64,000 bases of DNA from Fluviicola sp. (lineage in GTDB: Bacteria; Bacteroidota; Bacteroidia; Flavobacteriales_D; Crocinitomicaceae). This document shows positions 19,834 through 27,017 of the stretch, piece by piece (positions within the stretch are counted from its first letter, which is position 1; every line of letters starts with the position of its first letter). The notes under the pieces were generated by a model. That model saw only the letters and a list, made by a program, of their open reading frames with translations. It was not told the origin of the DNA and ran no database searches. The stretch spans positions 62,001 through 126,000 of the forward strand of contig NVXU02000030.1 of the NCBI GenBank assembly GCA_002734065.2, written 5' to 3'. The translations under genes were made by a program, and so were the position numbers.

Positions 19834-20262
19834 CTACTTCACCCTCACCCACTTCTGAGTTCTGTAAAACGGTCCGATGTAACCTCTTACGTTCAAATAA
19901 TTCTTATTGTCTGGATCCAACCACATTTTAAGTGTGTACACTTTTCCGTCTTCTGGATCAACGATTGTTCCTTTCTTCCAGGCAGAACCGTCCCATTTTA
20001 AATCACGGACAATTTGTAAGCCAAGCAATGGCTGATCTTTTCTGTCGTCTTCACAAACCTTACATTTAGCATTGGGCTCTCTACCTTCACGAGGAAACAA
20101 ATAAGTGATTTTTCCATACAGCTTACCGTCTTCTTTGTACAATTCAACGATGGATTTTTTCTTGTTTGTTTCATCATCAATGGTTACCCACTTACCTACG
20201 CATGACTGTCCAAAGGCAGTTAATGAAAATGTAATAACTAATACTGATAATAATGTTTTCAT
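19834..20262 (-). CDS. DUF2147 domain secreted protein
   Basis: A 142-residue exported protein (signal peptide MKTLLSVLVITFSLTAFGQ). The DUF2147 pattern is clear: GKWVTIDDETNKKKSIVELYKEDGKLYGKI, then a Cys pair in AKCKVCEDD, GLQIVRDLKWDGSAWKKGTIVDPEDGKVY, and LKMWLDPDNKNYLNVRGYIGPFYRTQKWVRV. These are small lipocalin-like beta-barrels of unknown function in the periplasm. Length is normal for the family. It has its own terminator and no operon partner. Confidence 0.88.
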   Translation of the reverse strand: MKTLLSVLVITFSLTAFGQSCVGKWVTIDDETNKKKSIVELYKEDGKLYGKITYLFPREGREPNAKCKVCEDDRKDQPLLGLQIVRDLKWDGSAWKKGTIVDPEDGKVYTLKMWLDPDNKNYLNVRGYIGPFYRTQKWVRVK

Positions 20263-20313
20263 ATTGTTTTTTTTTGTTTGTCAAATATACATTTTAAATT
20301 TTGTAAAGTCAAC

Positions 20314-20871
20314 CTAAATTAATTCTAGGAAGTTCTTTACAATTTCCATACCATCGGGACTTAAAACCGATTCTGGATGGAATTGCACTCCGTACATTTT
20401 CTTTGCAACGCTCTCTATCGCCATCACAGAAAGACTTTCAGAGTGCGCTGTGATTTTGAAATTTCCGGCATCCTCTTTCACTGCCCAACTATGATACAAG
20501 CCTACATCTATCTTTTTTGGAAGATTCTTGAACAATTCTGACGCATGTAAGTCTATTTTTTCTTGTACTCCGTGTTTAACAATTGGCTGATTGTACAATT
20601 TCCCACCACAATGAAGTGCGATTGCTTGCATTCCCAAACAAATTCCAAAAATGGGGATTCTGCCTTCGACTTCTTTCAACAACTGCATCATTGTTCCGGC
20701 ATTCTCTGGTAAACCGGGACCTGGAGAAAGCACAATAGCATCATAGGAGAAATAATCTCCTATGAATTCATCATTTCTAACAACCTCCACATGCGCATTT
20801 AACGCTTCTAAATAGTGCTTTAAATTGTGCGTAAATGAATCGTAATTGTCTATAAGGAGTATTTGCTTCAA
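20314..20871 (-). CDS. pabA: glutamine amidotransferase, aminodeoxychorismate/anthranilate synthase component II
   Basis: A 186-residue class I glutamine amidotransferase that supplies ammonia to chorismate amination for folate or tryptophan. Motifs are ILLIDNYDSFTHNL, VLSPGPGLP, the nucleophile Cys in FGICLGMQAIA and the His/Glu pair in YGVQFHPES. I place the start at the TTG at 20871 (protein LKQILLIDNYDSF), because the family begins a few residues before this motif and the upstream ATG at 20958 lies inside the divergent ridA gene. No component I gene is adjacent, so whether it is PabA, TrpG or amphibolic is open. Confidence 0.85.
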   Translation of the reverse strand: MKQILLIDNYDSFTHNLKHYLEALNAHVEVVRNDEFIGDYFSYDAIVLSPGPGLPENAGTMMQLLKEVEGRIPIFGICLGMQAIALHCGGKLYNQPIVKHGVQEKIDLHASELFKNLPKKIDVGLYHSWAVKEDAGNFKITAHSESLSVMAIESVAKKMYGVQFHPESVLSPDGMEIVKNFLELI

Positions 20872-20880
20872 AAAGTCTGT

Positions 20881-20888
20881 TATTTTTG
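20881..20888 (+). promoter_or_regulatory. ridA promoter -7 box
   Basis: TATTTTTG, a full TAnnTTTG match, 29 bases before the ridA ATG. A TTTG at 20862-20865 lies upstream, inside the pabA coding region, at a shorter than usual spacing of 15. Confidence 0.5.
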
Positions 20889-20910
20889 TGTAATAATAAT
20901 GAATTAGTTG

Positions 20911-20918
20911 CAAAATTA
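20911..20918 (-). promoter_or_regulatory. pabA promoter -7 box
   Basis: Minus-strand TAATTTTG, a full match to the -7 consensus, 39 bases from the TTG start of pabA. It touches the first base of the ridA ATG, so the divergent promoters overlap and may interfere with each other. Confidence 0.45.
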
Positions 20919-21298
20919 TGAAAAAAGCATTGCAAATTCCAGGAGCACCCGCACCCATTGGACCTTACAGTCAAGCTGTGTTAATAAAAGGCACCTTGTA
21001 TGTTTCTGGACAAATACCTCTCAATCCGCAAAGTGGAAAGTTGGTGGATGACACAATTGAAAACGCAACGCATCAAGTTCTCAAAAACATTTCTTCGCTA
21101 TTGCAAGAAGCAAATATGGATTTCGATAAGGTCGTTAAATGCAGCATTTTCTTAAAAGATTTGGAGAATTTCAACGCCGTAAATAAAATATACGCAGAAT
21201 ATTTTCGTTCAACTCCACCCGCTCGTGAAACAGTCGAAGTCTCAAAATTACCCATGGATGTTGAAATAGAAATCTCTTGCATTGCCGTTGCTGATTAA
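20918..21298 (+). CDS. ridA: RidA-family enamine/imine deaminase
   Basis: A 126-residue YjgF/RidA protein, a trimeric enzyme that hydrolyses the reactive 2-aminoacrylate released by PLP enzymes. Family blocks are APAPIGPYSQAVLI, LYVSGQIPLNP, ATHQVLKNISSLLQEANMDFDKVVKCSIFL and the active-site Arg in FRSTPPARETVEVSKLPMDVEIEISCIA. The length is standard. The following glycosyltransferase gene starts within or just after its last codons, so both are probably on one transcript. Confidence 0.93.
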   Translation: MKKALQIPGAPAPIGPYSQAVLIKGTLYVSGQIPLNPQSGKLVDDTIENATHQVLKNISSLLQEANMDFDKVVKCSIFLKDLENFNAVNKIYAEYFRSTPPARETVEVSKLPMDVEIEISCIAVAD

Positions 21299-23213
21299 TT
21301 TGGAAGAAAATTACACATATCAATTAAGTGTCATCATTGTCAATTACAATGTTGAATATTTCTTGGACCAATGCCTAGATTCTGTCAAAAAAGCAATGAA
21401 GAATTCTTCCGTGGAAGTTATCATTGTGGACAATAATTCGATTGACGGGTCTCTTCAAATGTTAAACGATAAGTATTCTAACTTTCATTTAATTGCCAAC
21501 AAAGACAATGTTGGATTCTCCAAGGCAAACAACCAAGGAATTGAAATCGCAAAAGGCAAATACGTTCTTTTATTGAATCCTGACACCATCGTTGAAGAAT
21601 CAACTTTTGAGAAAGTCATCGATTTCATGGAAAAAAATGATGATGCTGGTGGTTTAGGAGTGAGAATGATTGATGGAAAAGGCAATTTTCTCCCAGAATC
21701 TAAAAGAGGACTGCCCACTCCAAAGGTTGCGTTTTACAAAATTTTTGGACTGTCAAAACTCTTTCCTAAATCAAAGAAAATTGGGCAATATCATTTAGGA
21801 CATCTTTCAGAATTTGAAACCAATGAGGTTGATATTCTAAGCGGTGCTTTTATGCTCATGCGCAAAAAAGCATTGGACAAAGTCGGCTTACTCGACGAAG
21901 ACTTTTTTATGTACGGTGAAGACATTGACCTTTCTTACCGCATACAAAAGGGAGGCTATAAGAACTATTATTTCGCAGGAACCAAAATCATTCATTATAA
22001 GGGAGAAAGCACGAAGAAAAGTTCGGTTAATTACGTCATTGTCTTCTACAACGCAATGGTCATCTTTGCCAAGAAGCATTTCACAGGGAAGAATGCAAAA
22101 TTGTTTTCCTTTTTAATCAATGCCGCCATTTATTTACGCGCATTCATTGCCGTTTGCGTTCAATTCGTAAAAGCAATGACTTTACCTGTCATCGATGCTG
22201 CCTATATCATTGTTGGACTTTACGCTTTGACAAATTACTGGAGAATGCGTAGCATTGATTTTCCAGAAGAATTGATTGCCTATTCCATACCTATATATGG
22301 ACTTATTTGGTTGGCCTCTAACTATTTTAATGGAGGATACGATAAACCTTACAAACTTAGCAAGTTGGTGAAAGGTGTTTTTTGGGGTACCGTTTTAATC
22401 CTCATCGTGTATGCCGTTCTGCCTAAATCTTGGCAATTTTCACGTTTATTTATCTTCATCGGCGCTGGGTGGGTGTTGTCTTATTATTTAATCTCACGCT
22501 TGTTTCTTCACCTTACAGTTGGTAAAAAATTCAGCCTAAAATTTGAAGATCAAAAACATTTTGGAATTGTCAGTAATACACAAGAATTTGAACGAATTAA
22601 GTCCTTTTTATTGCAAACAAACGGTAAAATTGGGTCAATAACTCAACTTTCTTCAGATTCTATGCGAATTGACGAGCAAAAACTAGACGAAATCGTTTTT
22701 TCTTCCGCAGACCTTTCTTACGAGTTCATTATTGACACAATTGAAAAACTCAAAAGCAACAATCTTGACTTTAAAATTGCACCATCCAGTGCAGAATATT
22801 TAATTGGCAGCAATTCTATCGATACCGCGGGTGATTTATACATCCTCAACCTCAATAATCTTGTGAGCAGAGAAAACAGAAGGAAAAAACGCCTTTTCGA
22901 TGTCATTTTCTCCTTATTATTTCTACTTTCTTCTCCCATCCTTCTATTTCTTTTAAAAAGCAAAGGAATTTTTCTACGAAATAGTTGGCGAATTTTAATT
23001 GGAAAAATGTCCTTTATTGGCTTTTCTGAAGAAAGTTCAAAGAAAGACGTTCGTTTGCCTAAAATCAAAGCAGGAGTACTCTCCCCTACTGATGGAATCG
23101 GTATTAACACCGTTGAAATTCAAGAGAAAATGAACTTACTTTACGCCAGGAACTACTCCATGCGCAAAGACTTTGGCATTCTGCTAAAAGCTTGGAGAAA
23201 ATTAGATTCGTAA
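21282..23213 (+). CDS. GT2 glycosyltransferase fused to a sugar-phosphate-transferase-like C-terminus
   Basis: A 643-residue protein without an ATG start; TTG at 21282 or 21300 is used. Residues 15-260 are a family 2 glycosyltransferase: SVIIVNYNVEYFLDQCLDSV, VDNNSIDGS, LLLNPDTIVEE (DxD-like) and EDIDLSYRIQKGG. Several membrane helices follow (about 285-410), then a soluble segment and a C-terminal part that parallels polyprenyl sugar-phosphate transferases: KKRLFDVIFSLLFLLSSP, LIGKMSFIGF, LPKIKAGVLSP and YARNYSMRKDFGILLKAW. The catalytic acidic residues of that family are not obvious, so this half may be degenerate. It probably acts on a lipid-linked surface glycan. Confidence 0.75.
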   Translation: MPLLINLEENYTYQLSVIIVNYNVEYFLDQCLDSVKKAMKNSSVEVIIVDNNSIDGSLQMLNDKYSNFHLIANKDNVGFSKANNQGIEIAKGKYVLLLNPDTIVEESTFEKVIDFMEKNDDAGGLGVRMIDGKGNFLPESKRGLPTPKVAFYKIFGLSKLFPKSKKIGQYHLGHLSEFETNEVDILSGAFMLMRKKALDKVGLLDEDFFMYGEDIDLSYRIQKGGYKNYYFAGTKIIHYKGESTKKSSVNYVIVFYNAMVIFAKKHFTGKNAKLFSFLINAAIYLRAFIAVCVQFVKAMTLPVIDAAYIIVGLYALTNYWRMRSIDFPEELIAYSIPIYGLIWLASNYFNGGYDKPYKLSKLVKGVFWGTVLILIVYAVLPKSWQFSRLFIFIGAGWVLSYYLISRLFLHLTVGKKFSLKFEDQKHFGIVSNTQEFERIKSFLLQTNGKIGSITQLSSDSMRIDEQKLDEIVFSSADLSYEFIIDTIEKLKSNNLDFKIAPSSAEYLIGSNSIDTAGDLYILNLNNLVSRENRRKKRLFDVIFSLLFLLSSPILLFLLKSKGIFLRNSWRILIGKMSFIGFSEESSKKDVRLPKIKAGVLSPTDGIGINTVEIQEKMNLLYARNYSMRKDFGILLKAWRKLDS

Positions 23214-23230
23214 AACAAGCCTCAATTGTG

Positions 23231-23260
23231 TTGACAAAGAGAATATTTCGGTTATTTTTG
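23231..23260 (+). promoter_or_regulatory. promoter of the E2 acyltransferase gene
   Basis: TTG at 23231-23233, 19 bases, then TATTTTTG at 23253-23260. This is a textbook Bacteroidota -33/-7 arrangement. A start site near 23267 gives a leader of about 24 bases to the ATG at 23291. Confidence 0.65.
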
Positions 23261-23290
23261 TAACTGAAAACTGTTATTGAGAAATTATAT

Positions 23291-24622
23291 ATGTCACAAT
23301 TTGAGATTAGACTTCCTAAAATGGGAGAAAGCGTTACCGAAGCAACAATTACGAACTGGTTAAAAGAGGTAGGAGATGTCATCGAAATGGATGAACCACT
23401 GGTAGAAGTTGCGACCGATAAAGTAGATAATGAATTGCCTTCTGAAGCCGAAGGTACACTCATTCAAAAATTCTTTGAGGTTGATGAAGTAGCACAAGTT
23501 GGAGACGTTATTGCAATCATTTCAACAGACGGTGAAGCTGCACCCGTTGAGGAAAAAAAGGATACTTCTGTAAACTCAGCAATTGTTCAAGAAACAGTGG
23601 TTGCTCCCAAAACAAATGGAACACCCGTAGCTCTTGAAAAATCAAGTTCTGATAAATTTTTCTCTCCCTTGGTCAAAAGCATCGCTCAAAAAGAAGGAAT
23701 TACCATGGCGACACTAGAAACAGTGAGCGGAACAGGTCAGAATGGAAGAGTAACAAAGAAAGATATTTTAGCTTTTATTGAGAATGGAGCTCCAGCAGCA
23801 ACAATCACAGCGAACGCTACACAAAAGGCTCCTGTTAAGACACAGAGCGTTGCAAACAATCCAGACGGTGGATTCTTAGCAAATATTAAACAACCAATAG
23901 TCGTTGCAGGTCCAGATGATGAAATCATTGAAATGGACAGGATGCGCAGGTTGATTGCGGACCACATGATCATGTCAACGCACGTTTCTCCGCACGTAAC
24001 AAGTTATGTAGAGGCTGATGTGACCAATATTTGGAACTGGAGAAAGAAAGTGAAAGCTGGCTTTGCTGAACGAGAAGGTGAAAATATCACGTTCACACCT
24101 ATTTTCATGGAGGCGATTGTGAAAGCAATAAAAGACTTCCCAATGGTAAATGTTTCCGTTTCTGGAAATCAAATCATTAAAAGAGGGCACATCAATATAG
24201 GAATGGCAACTGCACTCCCATCTGGCAACTTAATCGTACCAGTTATTAAGGATGCAGACAGAATGAATCTAATGGGTTTAACAAAATCTGTGAATGAATT
24301 AGCCAACAAAGCAAGAAACAACAAATTGACATCTGACGACATTCAGGGTGGGACTTACACGGTAACAAATGTCGGTACTTTTGGCAATGTTATGGGAACT
24401 CCTATCATTAATCAGCCACAAGTTGCTATATTAGCGATTGGTGCCATAAGAAAAGTTCCCGCTGTAATCGAAACGCCTGATGGAGATTTTATCGGAATTC
24501 GCTATAAAATGTTCCTTTCTCACTCTTACGACCATCGTGTTGTAGATGGAGCTTTGGGAGGAATGTTTGTAAAAAGAGTTGCTGATTACCTTGAGGAGTT
24601 CGATGCAACGAGAGAAATATAA
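23291..24622 (+). CDS. dihydrolipoamide acyltransferase, E2 of a 2-oxo acid dehydrogenase complex
   Basis: A 443-residue E2 enzyme. The N-terminal lipoyl domain has the lipoylated Lys in EVATDKVDNELPS (about residue 42). A linker leads to a peripheral-subunit-binding domain (FFSPLVKSIAQKEGITMATLETVSGTGQNGRVTKKDILAFI, about 115-160). The catalytic domain begins at IIEMDRMRRLIADHMIMS and ends with the active-site motif SHSYDHRVVDGALGG. Only one lipoyl domain is present. The sequence style suits branched-chain 2-oxo acid or a generic E2 in Bacteroidota. The E1 and E3 genes are not nearby, so the substrate is open. Confidence 0.92.
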   Translation: MSQFEIRLPKMGESVTEATITNWLKEVGDVIEMDEPLVEVATDKVDNELPSEAEGTLIQKFFEVDEVAQVGDVIAIISTDGEAAPVEEKKDTSVNSAIVQETVVAPKTNGTPVALEKSSSDKFFSPLVKSIAQKEGITMATLETVSGTGQNGRVTKKDILAFIENGAPAATITANATQKAPVKTQSVANNPDGGFLANIKQPIVVAGPDDEIIEMDRMRRLIADHMIMSTHVSPHVTSYVEADVTNIWNWRKKVKAGFAEREGENITFTPIFMEAIVKAIKDFPMVNVSVSGNQIIKRGHINIGMATALPSGNLIVPVIKDADRMNLMGLTKSVNELANKARNNKLTSDDIQGGTYTVTNVGTFGNVMGTPIINQPQVAILAIGAIRKVPAVIETPDGDFIGIRYKMFLSHSYDHRVVDGALGGMFVKRVADYLEEFDATREI

Positions 24623-24639
24623 AACCAAAACACAACACT

Positions 24640-26937
24640 ATGAATAACTTAAAATCACTATTACTGTTTTCACTACTTCCAATACTTTCCTTTGGACAGT
24701 TGACAGAATTACAAGTTCGAGAAATGGCTCAGTCATCGTCGGAACAAGAACTAGTTATCGAAAGTTCGCAACTAATTCAGGAAAGATACTATTTCTTCGC
24801 TGAAATTTTAGTTGACAAACTACTTGTAATGAAGTCTGAAAGTTCTAATTACAATTACCGTAAAGGTTATTTAATCTTGGATTCCAGAAGTGATTATGAA
24901 AAGGCAATGCCGTATCTGGAGAAAGCAATTCTCGATATGGATAAGAACTATGATATGTTTTCGGCAAGAGAAGAGAGCGCTCCGCAAGATGCACTTTATT
25001 ACCTTGCAAAAAGCCATCACTTAAACGAAGATATTCCAAAAGCAAGAGAGTTTTACACCAAATTCATAGAGAATAGTGCGAAAAAGTCAAGTTTAATTGA
25101 GATGGCTCAACTTGGACTGAAACAACTCGAGGTTGCAGAATACAACATTGCACATCCTAAGACAGCGGAAGTTCGTAACATTGGTAACATCGTGAACACA
25201 GGTAAACCTGAATATTCTCCAGTAATTTCTTTGGATGGGACATCTCTTTATTTTACTTCAAGAAGACAATGGGACGATAAAAGTTCTGATCAATTTAGAG
25301 ATCCTATGCTCAACGATTTTCCAGAAGATATTTTTGTAAGTTTTCAAGATTTTGAGGGAGAATGGACAGCACCTATGAAGTTGGCCTTTTGCGATAGTGA
25401 ATTGAATGAAGCAACAATTGCCGTTAGTTCTGATGAAAGAAAAATCTATGTGTATCAAGATATTTCTGGAGGTGGAGATATTTTCTTCTCTAATTTTGGT
25501 AACAATGAATTTGAAGAACTAGAAAAGCTAAGAGCTAAAAAAGTGAATACTAATGCTTGGGAAACGCACATTACAGTCACTCCTGATGGACAAAACATGT
25601 ACTTCGTTTCTGACCGAAGTGGTGGTTTTGGAGGACGAGATATCTACAGAATTGTGAAATTACCAAACGGAGAATGGAGCGAACCTCAAAACATGGGTCC
25701 AGGAATCAACACTCCTTATGATGAAGATTCACCTTTCATTGCAATCAACAACAAAACACTATACTACTCAAGCAATGGTCCTAAAAGTATGGGTGGATTT
25801 GATGTCTTTGTATCTTTCAGAGACGAAATGAACGTATGGTCCACTCCTCTTAATATGGGATATCCTATTAATTCTGCGGGAGATGACATCTATTACACAA
25901 CCACTGTTGATGGCCTTAAAGGTTACCTTTCTTCTTTTAGAAAAGGTGGTTTTGGAGAAAAAGACATCTACGAAATTAAAAACGATTACCTCGGCAACAG
26001 ACCAATTAGTACGTTGAGAGGTAATTTCACCAAACTAGATGGAAGCGATTGCACCAATGATTTCTCCGTGAAAATAGAATGCTTAGACTGTAATTTGGAA
26101 GCTGATAAAGTACAATATCCTAGAATTAAAAACTGTAACTACTTTGCGGTTCTTAAAAGATGTAAGGAATACACAGTAACCTATTACGAAGGAGAAGAAG
26201 TTATCGGAACCGAATCATTTAACACTAAATGTAACAGTGAAAATGAAGAAATCAAAAAAGTCTTTTACTATGGAGATTACAGCCTAGCATCAAGTACTGC
26301 TGATAAAAACACCTTAGAATCTATCGCAGGTTCCAAAATCGAATTTTTAGACCCGAACGACGGAAGCGTTTTGTTATCCTTAGTTACAGATGAGAATGGT
26401 AAAGTTACGACCGACTACTTAAAAGGTAAGAAATTTGGTGATAGCGCTATTTTCGATGTGCGCATTACTAAAGAAGGGTACTTGACAGAAACATTCAAAG
26501 TAAGAGAACTGTTAGGAAACACTCCAGGTTTAAAACTAGACTACCTCCTTACACCTTCTGATGTTGGAACTTTGATAGAAATCAATCCTATTTATTTTGA
26601 CCTTGACAAATCTAACATCCGCCCAGATGCTGCTATTGAGTTGAATAAAATTGTGAAAATAATGAATGATAATCCTAAATTAAAAATAGAATTAGGTTCA
26701 CATACGGATTGTCGAGCATCAAAATCATACAACAAATCTCTCTCCAATAGAAGAGCTAAATCATCGGCTGCTTATGTGAGAAAAAGAATTACAAATCCTA
26801 AACGAATTTACGGTAAAGGATATGGTGAGTCTCAACTAGTAAATGACTGTGGGTGTGAAGGAAATGTTGTTTCCGACTGTTCTGAAGAAGAACATCAAGC
26901 CAACAGAAGAACTGAGTTTAAAATTATTAAGAATTGA
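24640..26937 (+). CDS. PorE-like TPR/PD40/OmpA envelope protein
   Basis: A 765-residue exported protein (signal peptide ending in LSFGQ). A TPR-like helical part (about 20-170, NYNYRKGYLILDSRSDYEKAMPYLEKAI) leads to a PD40/WD40 beta-propeller (about 190-450; repeats YSPVISLDGTSLYFTSRR, DGQNMYFVSDRSGGFGGRDIY, NNKTLYYSSNGPKSMGGFDVF, GYLSSFRKGGFGEKDIYEI). Next come a Cys-rich segment, a carboxypeptidase-regulatory-like region (DENGKVTTDYLKG) and a C-terminal OmpA domain with YFDLDKSNIRPDA, GSHTDCRASKSYNKSLSNRRA. This order matches PorE of the type IX secretion system, which binds peptidoglycan. Equating the two is inference; many paralogues share it. Confidence 0.8.
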   Translation: MNNLKSLLLFSLLPILSFGQLTELQVREMAQSSSEQELVIESSQLIQERYYFFAEILVDKLLVMKSESSNYNYRKGYLILDSRSDYEKAMPYLEKAILDMDKNYDMFSAREESAPQDALYYLAKSHHLNEDIPKAREFYTKFIENSAKKSSLIEMAQLGLKQLEVAEYNIAHPKTAEVRNIGNIVNTGKPEYSPVISLDGTSLYFTSRRQWDDKSSDQFRDPMLNDFPEDIFVSFQDFEGEWTAPMKLAFCDSELNEATIAVSSDERKIYVYQDISGGGDIFFSNFGNNEFEELEKLRAKKVNTNAWETHITVTPDGQNMYFVSDRSGGFGGRDIYRIVKLPNGEWSEPQNMGPGINTPYDEDSPFIAINNKTLYYSSNGPKSMGGFDVFVSFRDEMNVWSTPLNMGYPINSAGDDIYYTTTVDGLKGYLSSFRKGGFGEKDIYEIKNDYLGNRPISTLRGNFTKLDGSDCTNDFSVKIECLDCNLEADKVQYPRIKNCNYFAVLKRCKEYTVTYYEGEEVIGTESFNTKCNSENEEIKKVFYYGDYSLASSTADKNTLESIAGSKIEFLDPNDGSVLLSLVTDENGKVTTDYLKGKKFGDSAIFDVRITKEGYLTETFKVRELLGNTPGLKLDYLLTPSDVGTLIEINPIYFDLDKSNIRPDAAIELNKIVKIMNDNPKLKIELGSHTDCRASKSYNKSLSNRRAKSSAAYVRKRITNPKRIYGKGYGESQLVNDCGCEGNVVSDCSEEEHQANRRTEFKIIKN

Positions 26938-26961
26938 GTATTAATAACTTATAACTAAATA

Positions 26962-26992
26962 TTGAGCCGTGTTAGCTTTTTGATTACTTTTA
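26962..26992 (+). promoter_or_regulatory. promoter of the second PorE-like gene
   Basis: TTG at 26962-26964, 20 bases, then TACTTTTA at 26985-26992 (7 of 8 positions of the -7 box). The start site would be near 26998, about 20 bases before the ATG at 27018. Confidence 0.45.
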
Positions 26993-27017
26993 CATGGTAA
27001 AGTAAATAAAACTACTT

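Noticed and set aside
20872-20958. ATG at 20958 as the pabA start
   Set aside because: It would add a hydrophobic stretch not found in the family and would overlap the divergent ridA coding region; TTG at 20871 gives normal length.
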